NCBI GenBank assembly: GCA_037178625.1 | Contig: CM074129.1 | Location: forward strand, 3,100,001 to 3,164,000 | Source: Skeletonema tropicum | Lineage: Eukaryota; Bacillariophyta; Thalassiosirophyceae; Thalassiosirales; Thalassiosiraceae | DNA length: 64,000 bases | Reading direction: 5' to 3' | In this document: piece by piece, positions 30,268 through 41,567 of the stretch | How the letters are laid out: every line of letters begins with the position of its first letter | Numbering within the stretch: the first letter of the stretch is position 1 | Made by a program: the position numbers and the translations under genes | The notes under the pieces: model-generated | The model's database searches: none | Seen by the model: the letters and a program-made list of their open reading frames with translations, nothing else | Told to the model about the DNA's origin: nothing

Positions 30268-32118
30268 ATGGCGCTCGCAAACACACATTCCCATCCATAC
30301 CTCCTATATGCAATTTCAAACCGTCCGCCAGGCTCAAGTGGGAGCGGCAGCGGCAGCGGTGGCTCTCACAGCAGAGATCCCATCCAAGTGATATGTCCAT
30401 TCAATGGTTCTAACCTCACTGGCGCACATCCATTGCGTGTGCCGGCATCTTCTACAGCGTCGAGAGGAGGTGTCTTTGGAGTGCGATGTTTGATACCCGT
30501 AACGTTAACAAATACATTAGGCTTTGGTGGAGATGATGCAAACGCTACTGTCTTTGTTGGACACGGGGGATCTGGTGATGCAAAAGGAATGGAAAGTGGA
30601 AAGGATGATCATGCATTCTTGGTTAGTAATGGGCCATCATCTGGGGGAGCGACCAACCCACGATGGAAAGTTCGTGTTCCCGAGCCACTCTCTCGAACAC
30701 AACAGTCAATGGCAGTTTCGCCTGATGGTCGATTCATTGTCGCTGGTTCTACAAACGGAACATGTTATCTATGGGATTGGACGTCGGGGGAAGACAACTT
30801 GGTTCGAGTTTTCAAGGCGCATTACCGCCCAGTTACGTGTGTAGCATTTGACAAAGATGATGGTGCTACTCTATTCACTGCAGGTGAAGATGGTGTTGTG
30901 AACGCATGGTGTTTGCTTGATCTGGTAGATCGAGACTGCCCATCTGGATCGGCCATACATCCGTTTCATACTTGGTCGGAACATCATCTGTCAGTGACAT
31001 CTCTCTGTGTACTCCCTGGTGGTGGTTGTGGGTCAACAAGACTGGTGTCATCTTCACTTGATCGGAATTTGATAATGATGGAGCTGGGAAGCTCAGATAG
31101 CAATTCAAGTTCTTTAGGAGGTAACAGTGGTGCTAGAACACTGGCAAGAATGTGTCTCCCGTCTGGGGTACACTCAGTCATCTCTGACTCGTCATCTGGG
31201 CGCCTTTACGCAGCAGCTTCAGATGGGAATATTTATACTGTTGACTTGACAGAACATGCAATCCAGAGAAGTTTGAATGGATTAGGTACGTCTGTGGTCG
31301 TTGACGAACATCAAAATTGGACAGATGATCACAACAACAAAGGGAAAAAGCGTGCAAGGGGAGACTTTGAGTCCATCCTATCAGGCGATCACCTAGCTTC
31401 ATCGTCAGTGACCACAGGATTAGAGTCAGACAATAGCAAGTATATTTCTGAGTTAAAGGGACATGTGAAAGCAGTTGTTTCGCTAGCATTGTTAGATCCA
31501 ACAGACTTGGCATCAATTCATGAAAGCGGTAAAGTCACTCCTCTTTTAGCAAGTGGTTCTGAGGATGGCACGCTACGAATTTGGGACTTGCACTCAAGAT
31601 CATGCGTAAAAGTATTACGACCCTGGGCTTCTACCGCAGATGGAGGGAGCGGAACAGCAACATCATACGCACCTGTGACTTCAATAGTCGCAGTGCCGAA
31701 ATCAAGTTTGAGTGGCAACGCTTTAACGATGGTGCCATCGCGTTTTGCTACTGGACGTAAAACCAATGCATTTGATATTGCCACAATGTTCAAGCCACTA
31801 AAGCGTTTCGTACGCGGCACAAGTGTAGTGGGCCAAAATGATGATAATAACACAAGTGTAGATGATTGCACAGTAGTCCTCCAGCCACGCAGAAATGAGT
31901 CGTACGTTAGGAATTGGGAGCGCACAACATCAGTTGGGGTTTCAAATCATACCAAAAAGGCGAAAACGTCGAAGGCAACAGGTTTCGATGACGAGGATGA
32001 AAAGCTGGCTGAAATAACTCGATTAAGGAAAGAGCTGCAAGAATCCAAGGCGCTTATTGAAAGATGGCAAACAGTGAATAACCAATTGGTTGCAAAATTG
32101 AAAAATGGTGGCTCTTAA
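30268..32118 (+). CDS. IPI3: WD40 protein of the Rix1 complex (IPI3/WDR18)
   Basis: A 616-residue intronless frame from ATG 30268. WD40 blades include SMAVSPDGRFIVAGSTNGTCYLWDW, HYRPVTCVAFDKDDGATLFTAGEDGVV and LASGSEDGTLRIWDL. The HYRPVTC.AF...G..L.TAGEDG signature and the W-SEHHLSVTSL blade are typical of IPI3/WDR18. The C-terminus (EKLAEITRLRKELQESKALI) is the short coiled coil also present in WDR18. IPI3 works with Rix1/Ipi1 and the AAA ATPase Rea1 in nuclear 60S pre-ribosome maturation (ITS2 processing). Low-complexity Gly/Ser inserts lengthen it compared with yeast (555 residues). Two minisatellites lie in its 5' region. Confidence 0.85.
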   Translation: MALANTHSHPYLLYAISNRPPGSSGSGSGSGGSHSRDPIQVICPFNGSNLTGAHPLRVPASSTASRGGVFGVRCLIPVTLTNTLGFGGDDANATVFVGHGGSGDAKGMESGKDDHAFLVSNGPSSGGATNPRWKVRVPEPLSRTQQSMAVSPDGRFIVAGSTNGTCYLWDWTSGEDNLVRVFKAHYRPVTCVAFDKDDGATLFTAGEDGVVNAWCLLDLVDRDCPSGSAIHPFHTWSEHHLSVTSLCVLPGGGCGSTRLVSSSLDRNLIMMELGSSDSNSSSLGGNSGARTLARMCLPSGVHSVISDSSSGRLYAAASDGNIYTVDLTEHAIQRSLNGLGTSVVVDEHQNWTDDHNNKGKKRARGDFESILSGDHLASSSVTTGLESDNSKYISELKGHVKAVVSLALLDPTDLASIHESGKVTPLLASGSEDGTLRIWDLHSRSCVKVLRPWASTADGGSGTATSYAPVTSIVAVPKSSLSGNALTMVPSRFATGRKTNAFDIATMFKPLKRFVRGTSVVGQNDDNNTSVDDCTVVLQPRRNESYVRNWERTTSVGVSNHTKKAKTSKATGFDDEDEKLAEITRLRKELQESKALIERWQTVNNQLVAKLKNGGS

Positions 32119-32229
32119 CGTTTAGCATTACATCTCTCAACTTTGGCCAGCCAAACTCAGATTCTAATCGCCTTATACTACACGAGCTTCTGCTGTTTCA
32201 AATCATACAAGTTGTACTTTCATGATGTG

Positions 32230-33110
32230 CTACTTGGAGCTTTTACCACCCCAAGCTGAAAAGTCTCCTTCGAAAATATCACTATCAGTTGATAAAAACG
32301 ATGATGCATTTGATGATCTCATGCTCTCATGAACCCTGCTACGCCGCCTACCTTGACTCTTGTCGTGAGACCCAAAGCTTCGTTGGCCATCATCGATATC
32401 GCATCCATCAAGAGCATCAAGAGCATCAAGAGCTAATTTAATCTCGTCCGGGAGATCACCAGTAATTGAGATGTTGTTCTTTGTTGACTTAACGTCTTGA
32501 TCACTATTCTGAGTTCTGTCCTTGCTATTGGCTAAAGATTCTGGAATCGAGGCATTCAGCAGCTCTTCATCCTCATGCACATTCAAGAGCTCAGTAGAAG
32601 ACCACTGGTCAAACTAGCACGTTTCAGGCTTTCCCTACGCACAACACGCCTACTAACTTGTCTTCTAGGTGCCGCGGACGCCTCTATGTTGTGTAAACTA
32701 TCTTCAAGAGAATCAAGGTCCTCGTCGCTTGGAATGTCCAAGATTGACTGCGACAAACCTTTTGTACAAATACGTGCCACACTAACACGTGGGTTCAAAT
32801 GTCGCCGGCGATCCTCTGGCTCGTTTGTATTATTGCTATCCGTGGTGGGATCACCTGTGGCTTTGTTACCTCTGCCGAAGCGAAAATTGGACAGAGCTGT
32901 CAAAAGATGGTTTTGATTTTGAGATGATCGCTTTTCTTTTATGCCGGAGCTGGAGAACCTCTCAATAGCCATTTGTTGCTGGACACTGGGAGGAAGATCA
33001 GGGTGCTCTCGCTTGATCTCTTCCATTATCACTTTATAACCATCGAACGCGCCTTCATCTTCGTCGTTGGGAGACAAAGCTCTGATGCGCCGAAAAAGCT
33101 GTGGAGGCAT
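32230..33110 (-). CDS. Serine/arginine-rich hypothetical protein, paralogue B
   Basis: Exon 1 33110-32658 and exon 2 32589-32230 join in phase across a 68-bp GT-AG intron (GTTAGT to CTACTGAG), giving about 270 residues. The N-terminus (GYKVIMEEIKREHPDLPPSV, then QQQMAIERF) matches paralogue A. The middle contains RRQ/RRES/KRAS phosphorylation-like sites; the C-terminus is acidic and serine-rich with LALDALDALDG repeats. Without the intron the frame would stop at 32583, so splicing is needed to join the two parts. No function can be named. It converges with IPI3. Confidence 0.6.
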
Positions 33111-35303
33111 TGTTGACGTCTTCTATTGGTATGGTTGTCAGAACAGGGGCCTTGTGATGTCTTCTTACCACCTCGATACAGCCTAACTGTTGATCGCCTT
33201 AGAATGAATGCGGGGCTATATCTTTTATGTGCCCTGGGGCTACTTATCCATACTTATTTGAATTGTGTGATATATAGAACATTATTCCCATGACCTCGCT
33301 TCTCTTTTTGACCATTTTTGCATAGCAGAGAGACAGTATTTTTGTTTTGTCTCTGCGCGGATTAGGGGGCTCCCCCTCTAATAGGGTTTCTCGCAATGGA
33401 AAAACTTTAATAATTTTGGCAAGAAAAAGTCCCTTTTAGTCCGATATCTGCTATTTTTAGATCAAATTCACTGGAGTTAGCTAATTATTGTCCCAACCGA
33501 CCCTTGAGGGGGGGAAGAAGGGTTCAATCCCCCCCAAATCTGCACTAGGCTCAAGCAGTTTTTGCATTTTTTGCAGGAGTCACGGGTTCTAAGGCCTACG
33601 TAGGAATTCAAATCTTCGTAGAACGTACATACTACCTGTAAGTCCTACCTAATGCTGCACTTTTTGACATCAACCATGAAGCTGCCGCTCCTACCGACGG
33701 CCCCAACAATGCACACGCTTCAAATATAACCAATATACGCACCTATATCGCTCTCCATTACTATTGGGTATATTATGGAGGCGTTCCTTTGTCGAGGTAG
33801 ATGCCGTCGTTGAGTTATTTTACTCGCCATCAACGATATGAAAATTGGTCATCTTCGTCCACCTGTGATATGATCCTTTTGTCAATGATACTCTGCACTA
33901 CAAGGTCCCCTACTTTACATATCTCATCTGCAACATAGTATTGACTGCCGAGGTCGTGCCCCACGTATGAGAGTGCTCCCTCTATTTATTATTACCCAGG
34001 CGCACATGTGATCGGATATGTGATGTTTCACATAATTAATATGCAACAATCAACCATATAAACAGTCCATAACAACAATGCAAACACAATTCTTCAACTC
34101 ACAACATAAAAGAGGATGTCGGGGGGGTATACACGCTTCAGTAGCCGCAATATAGGTGTAGATGTCATATTTATCATGGTGTAGAGGCCTACATTTTTTT
34201 GTAATTTATTGTACCAAATAATATTTAATATTATCCGATTGAAAACACTACTCCAAACAATACCAATGTATATTATTACCGCAATGATTTGTTAGTTCTG
34301 TTTTGGATGTGTTTTGGAATTATTGGTGGCTGTATACAACAATTGATGGTGGTTATTGTGCCCATTTGAGACGAGTTTTTTGTAATTATTGACTCGTCGC
34401 TTCAAGGAGACAATAAGACTCTTTTTATTAGGTTTATGCCCCCCAATCATCGCTCTATATCATATTATAACTGGGGCATAAGTTTCAGGGCTTCGTTCCT
34501 TCTGTGATGCATCCTTTGGTGAGAGTGTCGGTCGCAACAAGGCGACAGGTGGCTTTTCATGATGGTGTGGCTAGATCACTTATATTCTTGGTGAATACGG
34601 TGATTACTGTGGCGATAAGCATCACCTACGAATAATATATGTTTGGTTGTCGATTGAGAGGGGCAGGGCGGAGTGATGGCACACCCTACTGCCTCTCTTT
34701 TGGATAAATACGGCAGCGGCAGACTGTGTCGTCGAGGGGAAATTTCTAGCGATAAAATATGTCGACGAGAATTAATTCGACGTTATTGTATACTGGTGAA
34801 CTTTTTTAGTAATGAACTACAATATGGGTGTAGAGTTCTTTGCCAAAAAAGTTCACCAGTATATCAAGATGGGACATTATATCACCATAGGACGCAAACA
34901 CACCATGGTGCCGGTGCTCCTCATCTTTGTGATGTTGAGTGGAGATGAAAAAGTGTTTGGCGATAGTTAGCCCGTCAAGAAAATATATTGATTTTTGCCT
35001 GTTTTGGTTAGTAAGAGTTAACAAATGTCGTAGCGATAGTCATATCACTCGCTATGTACTATTCCTACGTTGATACTCCTACTTTTGAACTTAGACCGGG
35101 AGGCTTAGAACCCGTGGAGTTTAGTACGAGCACCGCCTAAGTATGATATATATGTACATATCGTACTTATGATACATAAGTAAGTATGTACGCAGAAAAG
35201 CCAACGCAATCGTATCATCTAATCCACTCAATTTACAATAACTCTTTCTCGCGCAGCGCCCAGAGCGACAAGAGGTTTTTTTTGCACGACATATTGAAAG
35301 TGC

Positions 35304-35334
<31 letters not shown>

Positions 35335-35495
35335 AGAGAGAGTAAACTGGCGTCCGAAAAAAACACTAAAAGTATTGGCTGACGTTTTTAGCATGTTATC
35401 TGATCATCTTTCATAGTCCACAATGCCTCTTAAAGTTACCAATGCAAGAGTTAACACCTAAAAACAAAAGATGTGTCATCACTAACTGATAGCCT
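33111..35495. other. 2.4-kb AT-rich gene-free region
   Basis: No protein gene is supported over this stretch. Seen inside are a perfect 18-bp inverted repeat with a 37-nt loop (34790-34807 / 34845-34862), a CT microsatellite (about 35309-35334) followed by its inverse AGAGAGAG, and a 13-bp word ACGGGTTCTAAGG / CTTAGAACCCGT in inverse orientation near 33587 and 35107 that might mark ends of an old element. A C/G-rich patch at 33505-33535 recalls the interior of the 19.4-kb MITE. Confidence 0.45.
34790..34862. repeat. Perfect 18-bp inverted repeat (hairpin)
   Basis: ATACTGGTGAACTTTTTT at 34790-34807 and its exact complement at 34845-34862, separated by 37 nt. No coding or T-run context was recognised; it may be a small foldback element or an RNA hairpin. 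Confidence 0.6.
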
Positions 35496-36434
35496 TCACG
35501 AGCTTTGCTTCGCTTCTAATACCATTCCAACGAAGTATTTGTGCCAGCGCAGGTCATCTGCAATCTCTGGATGGAATGCGGTACAAAGAATCATACCCTT
35601 TCTAACAGCACAGATCACCTCTCTTGCATTTGTTTCGTCACTCGCCCCTGGCAAAGTAACATTAATTCGTTCTTGAATGACGCTTGTTGCGTCCTTCTTT
35701 TCTTCTTCGAAATTTGAAGCATCTTCCTCTCCATTGTTACTCTTTTGCAAGCAAACGTTGGTGTAACCTATCCCTCCATCAGCCTTTCTCTCTAGGGCAT
35801 CAACAACTCCTAATTGAATCACATTTTCTCCAGCCTCAAGTTTGCGTTCCAACTCACGAAGTACCACAGCTGCCGCTCTGCAGGGTGCAGCTACAACAGT
35901 CCCCAGGACTTGAACATCTGGAGGAGCTGTCAAAATTGCAGGAGCTCGAATGAATACCCCTGGAAATGATGGGTCATCGCAATCATCAACTGTGCCATCC
36001 ACGGTAGCAAACGGAGCAGGAGGTGCAGGAGTGCTCATTTCAAAACTAGAAATCTGACTCCCAAAGTAGTTCCTGCACACCAAGATATCCACCCCACCAA
36101 TCAAACTTTGTCCTTTGGTAATTACCGCACTAGTTCCAATACAACGTTCCGCTAATAAAATCATTCCGGCACATGTCCCCCAAGTGGGCTTTCCGCTGTT
36201 GTGCACAAAGTCGCGGAGACCGTCCCACAGTCCGGTGGTGACATCACCAATGAGTCCCATGGAGGTTGATTCACCTCCTGGGAAGACGATACCATCGATA
36301 GATTCGAGTTGATTGGGGGTACGGATCTGGATGGTGCGTATGTTGGGTGAGATGGCCTCTAGACATTGTTGATGTTCTTCGAATGCCCCTTGGAGGGCAA
36401 GGACGCCTATTGTGATGGTGTCAGTAGTAGACAT
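35496..36434 (-). CDS. PDX2: Pyridoxal 5'-phosphate synthase glutaminase subunit (PDX2/PdxT)
   Basis: 312 residues from ATG 36434. All class-I amidotransferase landmarks of PdxT are present: GVLALQGAFEEH, PGGESTSMGL, the nucleophile in WGTCAGMILLAE, RNYFGSQISSFE, FIRAP, and the catalytic His/Glu in AFHPEIADDLRWH. It hydrolyses glutamine and channels ammonia to PDX1 for vitamin B6 synthesis. It is longer than usual (about 190-250) because of an insert of roughly 70 residues at about 200-275 (KADGGIGYTNV to the acidic EEEKKDATS stretch), just before the last strand. No targeting peptide is seen, so cytosolic. It is divergent to the L7/L12 gene. Confidence 0.93.
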   Translation of the reverse strand: MSTTDTITIGVLALQGAFEEHQQCLEAISPNIRTIQIRTPNQLESIDGIVFPGGESTSMGLIGDVTTGLWDGLRDFVHNSGKPTWGTCAGMILLAERCIGTSAVITKGQSLIGGVDILVCRNYFGSQISSFEMSTPAPPAPFATVDGTVDDCDDPSFPGVFIRAPAILTAPPDVQVLGTVVAAPCRAAAVVLRELERKLEAGENVIQLGVVDALERKADGGIGYTNVCLQKSNNGEEDASNFEEEKKDATSVIQERINVTLPGASDETNAREVICAVRKGMILCTAFHPEIADDLRWHKYFVGMVLEAKQSS

Positions 36435-36850
36435 TGTGTATATGTGATCAATTTGTAGCTTTGATGTTATGAAAGATCTGCGTCACCGAGTGAATGGAAT
36501 GATGGTGGATTTCCTATGCGTCGCTTGCCCGTGCTTGGTGCTTGCTTTTGCTTTTGATTGGCAGCTTGCTTGCTTGCATCATTCATAGCTTGCATCTTTC
36601 ACTTACTTGATCTTCGATGATGTGCGGTGGCAGAGAAGAGATAAGCCCGCCAAAAATATCGTCTGTCTGAAAAACCAAAACCTCCATGACATATCTGACA
36701 TCGCTCCCCTGCCTCCGTCGCATCCTACACTAGAGAGACAGAGATTGAAGACACAGAGTGTGAGAGGAGAGAGATTGCAGCCACCGAGCAGAGGAGCGGT
36801 CGATAGGACTAACAACAACATTATTATAGAGACATGCAGGAGTAAAAATC
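36435..36850. promoter_or_regulatory. Divergent promoter region, PDX2 and L7/L12
   Basis: 416 bp between two start codons of opposite genes. It includes a TTGCTTGC/GCTTGCTTG-rich patch (36535-36590). No gene is present on either strand. Confidence 0.4.
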
Positions 36851-37523
36851 ATGGCTTATAGATTGGAACGCCTCGCAATAAGCGCATGTCGACGATCACG
36901 TGTTGTCGGCCAAATTAACAAACCATCATCATCGTGCACATCATCCAGTCAACTAAGACCAATTGTGTCTACAGCATTTGACACCGTTAGACAACAACAA
37001 CAACCCACTGTCTCTACTAATTCTTCATGGAGGAATTTTCACAGCACTACCAGAAATCAAGACGATTCAAATGATGGCGGCGCAGCTGTCGAGACTGCCC
37101 CCTTCACGTCACCAAAGGTAGAAGAACTGTTCAATAAAATAATCTACCTCGACATGGTCGAAGTTCACCTCTTGGCAGAACTTATTAATGAAAAAATGGG
37201 GCTCAAAATCTCGGACTGCGGAACGAGAGCGTATGGCGCGAGGAGGTGGAGGAGGCGGCGGTGGGGGGAAGACGGGTGATGACGACGAGGCAGCTCCAGC
37301 TGCGGAGGAAAAGACTATTTTTGATTTGAAGCTTACTGCATTTGATGCCAAGGCGAAAATTAAGGTGATTAAGGAAGTTAGGGCAATTACCTCTTTGGGA
37401 TTGAAGGAGGCCAAGGAGTTAGTGGAGGGTGCGCCGTCAACGGTGAAGAAAGATAAGATGGAGGAGGCTGAAGAGTTAAAGGCCAAGTTGGAGGCATTGG
37501 GTGCCACTGTGGAGATTGCTTAA
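36851..37523 (+). CDS. Organellar ribosomal protein L7/L12 with one frame break
   Basis: ATG at 36851. Residues 1-75 look like a mitochondrial presequence (basic, hydroxylated, then NFHSTTRNQ). [20 protein letters not shown] is the L7/L12 N-terminal dimerisation helix pair that recruits translation factors. The C-terminal domain ([20 protein letters not shown], then [20 protein letters not shown] and [14 protein letters not shown]) is complete, but in the +1 frame. The shift must fall between about 37186 and 37276, in or near the Gly-rich linker (AAAAAA, GGGG and GGGGGG runs). One surplus base in a run would restore a full 223-residue protein. No acceptable intron fits the short interval. Mitochondrial location is favoured over plastid because there is no signal peptide. 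Confidence 0.85.
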
Positions 37524-37761
37524 GCATAACAGAGGATCGATCATGGGGAGCTGGAGCGAGGCAAACTTACAACAAAATAGAAAATTACCACCATACTAGT
37601 TGGAATGATGTTTAACACTTCTTGTATAGATTCTAATCGTCAACGAAAACGTGAGCACTGGATAGAGAGACAAAGCAAAATAGCTCTAGAGCCACGTATT
37701 CTCTCGACTTGATTGAGATTGAAGAGGACCTGAGACTCTTGTACTTTGTGCCAAAATGGCT

Positions 37762-38399
37762 CTACTCTCCGTCTTCCTCTTCTTCCAAGCCCAAGTCTCC
37801 CAAGACCGGATGCCCTGCAAGTGCTTCATAGCAGTACTCACCTAAAACTTCCTCCCTCAAATTCCAATGCGAGCTTCACGTACTCTTCCATTGCGTCAAT
37901 CTTGCTCATCCCATAGCATTCCATATGCGCGTTGTGTTCACAAGCCGTAGGATTATTCGGGTGCCACATCCTTGTTGCAGTTGCTGTCTCCTCGAGTGGC
38001 TTGAAGGTATAGACCCTTCAGTTGAAAATGTTCCACGCTAGAAAAATAGTACTTGTCGCCCTCATCAAGATCATTGTAAACCTCGCGAATAATGTCAAAC
38101 GCATGACTGACCCTGCCTTCATAGCTTGCGGGATAGCTGCCACTGTCGTCATCGGAACATTTGCCCATCATGGATTCAACCATCTCCCTAAGCCCAGTTA
38201 TTTCGGCTTCCATTTCTCTTTTGGACTTTTTCAACGCCTTCTCGAGCTTTAGCAACTTTTCTTCAGAGTGCAGCGACTCGTTCTTTCAGCTGGGCGGAGG
38301 CGGAGCCATCAGATCCATCTTTGATTACGACTACTTTTGACGCGACGGTTGCTTCCACTTCCACTTCCACGAGTTGCTTGTGTTGTTGTACCGCTGCAT
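37762..38399 (-). pseudogene. Broken coiled-coil / acyl-CoA-binding (ACBP) domain gene
   Basis: Three or more minus-strand frames together encode one protein. A heptad-rich coiled coil (AQLKERVAAL then EEKLLKLEKALKKSKREMEA) leads to an ACBP-type domain: HAFDIIREVYNDLDEGDKYY, HFQLKGLYLQATRGD, HMECYGMSKIDAMEEYVKLA, matching the LKLYGLYKQAT.GD and GMSKEDAM..Y landmarks. An acidic tail follows (LGDLGLEEEDGE, stop 37762). ACBP domains bind long-chain acyl-CoA. Frame breaks lie near 38265, 37967 and 37872, each consistent with one extra base. The N-terminus is unclear. It could be a pseudogene or an intact gene with sequence errors. Confidence 0.6.
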
Positions 38400-38821
38400 T
38401 GTTGTTCTACAGGGCAAAGAGATGACGAAGTGTTGGTTGATGAGATGTATGTATTATGAAGGCGTTGGCGCACGCATCCTAGCGGAACGAACCCGCGGGA
38501 TAAGTTTAACATGAGCGGAGCATGGACAAGAGCTGAGCGAGGAAAAAGATACTTTCTTTTATTCGGGAAGGCCCCACGAAAAATGACGCCCACACAGCTT
38601 TCGAATAAGTAGTATCGTAGACGATGCGCACAGGCGATAGATCTGATCTCTTGCTATTTAGCTATGTAGTTACATCTATCTATTTTACGAATGTTTCTTG
38701 GAAGCAAACGCAGCCTTCAACACTACGTTTTCATCACATAGAGCATGCAGCTTCTTGGCAGTCAGAGGAACAAGCGGCATCGACTACAGTAGAACATGGT
38801 ATTACGCTCTACCTTGAATAT
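38400..38821. other. Intergenic, no gene seen
   Basis: About 420 bp between the broken ACBP gene and dispersed repeat copy B. A minus-strand frame (38309-38593) may contribute to the N-terminus of the ACBP-domain protein, but it lacks an ATG in a convincing place. Nothing else was recognised. Confidence 0.3.
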
Positions 38822-39085
38822 ATAGATAGATTATTTTTGTTACTACTTTCTAGAGCCAATGTCAGTAGAGAAAGGAGAACTTAAACCTGGAGGGACTCGG
38901 GTTGATACCGAAGACGCCTGTGGGGCCTGCTGGGTACGAATTGGTCGACGGATGTGGATAGCGAACGCCATTGGTGCAGGCAAGACCTGAATTGTTGGAG
39001 TAAGTAGATCTTGCGGGTGAGTGCTGTGTAAGAGTGGCCGGCCGTAGAATTTCTGGTGGGCTGGTTTGGATTAGCTCTCTCTAGA
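38822..39085. repeat. Dispersed repeat copy B (first copy at 6.0 kb)
   Basis: It aligns with 5955-6215 over its length (TAGATTATTTT, GTAGAGAAAGG, CCGAAGACGCCTGTGG, GAATTGGTC, TAGAATTTCTGG). The Mutator-like element begins about 30 bp after the end of recognisable similarity, so the transposon sits beside or inside an older repeat. Confidence 0.6.
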
Positions 39086-39114
39086 GAGAGAGGACCCGAC
39101 GAGTTTAGTTTGGG

Positions 39115-39205
39115 AGCTGATCCTCAGCCATCCACTTGAAGTTGGGAAAGCAGAAACTGTCTTTTACGTCACTGTGACTTTTACTGATGAAAGGCCTTTC
39201 CCTTC
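39115..39205 (+). repeat. Left 91-bp terminal inverted repeat of the MULE
   Basis: Perfect inverse match to the right TIR. It includes GTCACTGTGAC-like palindromic sequence near its inner part (TTTTACGTCACTGTGACTTT). Confidence 0.9.
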
Positions 39206-39387
39206 AAGAGCTCCTCTCATCTCCTCTCTATCTTGTCCTCCACCAACAGCCCCACGTCACATACAATACAAGGCATCATCTTTGCACAGCCGGCGGGCTG
39301 GAAACGCTTCTGGCTCCTTCAATGACGAAGACAAGCAGCAAACTTTCTTGGTGGTGGATTTGATGAAGTCATTCAGTAATACTGAAC

Positions 39388-41567
39388 ATGGACTTGGAAT
39401 GCATTAACAAGCCTTTGAAGGACAGGGAAGAGTGGGATACCCCGTGTCTTTGTCTAGATCTTCATGAGCAGCCTGGTAGAGAAGATTCTCAATTGTTGCC
39501 AACGCAACATGATCTCACAACATTCTTCCCTCCTGAGGTCTCGGCATATTATAATGTAGGGGGTGGTAGAAAGGTAAGATAAAAAAGTAGCGCAAATACT
39601 CCTTCGACGTCTCACCTTATTCTGGTAACCATTCTAACTCATTCTCCTACTCATTCACCTTGTTGCAGGAAGACAAACGGCTATGGTTTGGTCGCAACTA
39701 CAAAGACAGTGAATCAATTGTCACTATGATCAATAAGTCATGTATGAAAGGAGGATATGATATCATAAACAGGGACACCAAAGCAGGAAAAACCCACACC
39801 TTGATAAGATTGCAGTGCCAATGTGGCAGAAGAGCCCAAAAATCAGTGGCCACCAAAAGAACAACCACAAGCACGAAGGTGCAAGATAAGGACCAGCCCA
39901 CATGTAAAATGTACTTCAACATCTTTTATGATCATGACGGACCTTATGTCAGGCAATACTACATCCGCCAGAATGGGGGCCACTGTTTTCATCATTCAGG
40001 ACATGCACCTGTACAGATGGAGTTGAAAAGAGTAGAGAAACGTCATGTTCAAAAACAAACCATTGATGATATTGAGAACCTACTCAAAAGCAATGTAGAC
40101 TCCAGTACTATTCAAGAGTTTGCAGAATTCAAAACTGGCCAGAAATTGAAGGAAGGGACAATAAGAAAGCTTCGTGAATCTGTTCTTATGGGTGAATTTC
40201 AAACGAATAAGGAAACAAAAGAGACAACAGCTCAGACTCTGATCCGTTGGCTTAACGAACACCCTCATTATCATTATGTTGCTTACTATGGTTCACTTGA
40301 AGAAGCAACACATACAGTGAAGGTACGGAAAGAGACGAGTAAGGGGAAGAGGAAGAAACGTGTTAAGGCATCAAGGGTGGATGGTGCTGTCAATCAGAAG
40401 ATGGAATGCAATGGTGAGATTGGTGCTGTATCACCCATTACACATGGTGAGCACACGACATTGTGTGATGCCACAGCATTGCTCAAAGATAAACAGTCAA
40501 TCGAGGTGGACAGTTGTGGTAAAGGTGGCGTAGTGACATCCAGTGTCTTAGCAGAAGACATGGACATCAGTGAGTTCTTATGGTTTGTCTTACCTGAGTG
40601 ACTTTTCTCATGTACATTGCTCACACAACTTCTTCTCTCTGTAACTTCTTCTCTCTGTGGCTGATTCAAAGTGAATGATGTATCTCCAGATGCTAAGTCA
40701 TTTGTAAAAAGTTTGATTCAACAGCTAACTACAGGAGATGGAACAATCCTGCTTGCTGTAATGTTCATTTCTGAAGAGGGACGTAAGTATCACGTCAAAT
40801 TTCCTCATGTGCTTGGCTGCGATGTTACATTTGGGACCAATGCAGAAAAGCGCCCATTATTCAGAGCTTCTTGTAAGACAATGGATAATAAAAACATTCC
40901 AATCATCAATGCATTTGTGCCATCACAACAGAGATGGGTATTTGATTGGCTGTTTGAAGAAGGGCTGCCCACTATTTTAGACACCAATGCTCTACAAAAA
41001 ACATCCATGGTCATCACTGATGACGTAGAGAATCACGGAGGAGGTATGCTGTTGAGAACATCTTTGTCGGACCTGACAGCTCAGTTGAAGAAGTGCGGAA
41101 GTGAAAGCTTGGAGTGGTACAATGAAACACGAAATGATGTCGGTGTCGATGTAAATCCACTCCAACAACATCAGAAGGAGGATGAAATAGCATCTGCCGC
41201 ACCAATGATAGGAGAGGAGAGAGAACAGAGTACTGATAGAGCAGAGAGAAAGAATGATAATGGGAACAGAAATGAAGTGATGACTATTGAGATTATGCAA
41301 AACCCCCGGAAGCAGAGCTGTTATACTCGTGTCATGCCAACATTTCGGGACACTGCTGAACTTTGTAAGAGTGAGGAAGACATTCAAGGGCTTAAAGAGG
41401 TTTTGACTCAGTACCAAGCCAAAATGATGTGCAAGAATGTCAGTAAGGAGACAGTAGAAACAGTGTCTTCAGGTAGTACTGTTGGTATATTATCATTTCC
41501 AACCCTTGAGACGAAGAAGGAGGCGCCACGACACAAACCTTTTTACTCTCCATCGAAAAGGAAATAG
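39388..41567 (+). CDS. MULE transposase, FAR1-like zinc finger plus partial DDE domain
   Basis: Exons 39388-39573, 39669-40569 and 40672-41567 join in frame across two GT-AG introns (95 and 102 bp), giving about 660 residues. Residues about 65-185 hold a FAR1/WRKY-GCM1-like zinc-binding region (LQCQCGRR, CKMYFNIFYDHDGPYVRQYY, GGHCFHHSGH: C-x-C..C..H.H). After a basic linker, the third exon has the start of the MULE catalytic domain: VLGCDVTFGTNAEKRPLF with the first Asp and SMVITDDVENHGG with the second. Soon after, the sequence becomes low-complexity and the expected region with the catalytic Glu and C-x-x-H is not found, so the enzyme is probably inactive or an internal-deletion derivative. 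Confidence 0.75.

Noticed and set aside
33505..33530. B-box-like GGGTTCAATCCCC
   Set aside because: No A box or cloverleaf can be built around it, also not in permuted order; the flanks are G/C runs.
38255..38320. In-frame TGA in the ACBP-domain gene as selenocysteine or stop read-through
   Set aside because: A one-base frame correction yields a perfect coiled-coil heptad pattern across the site, so the TGA is not in the true frame.
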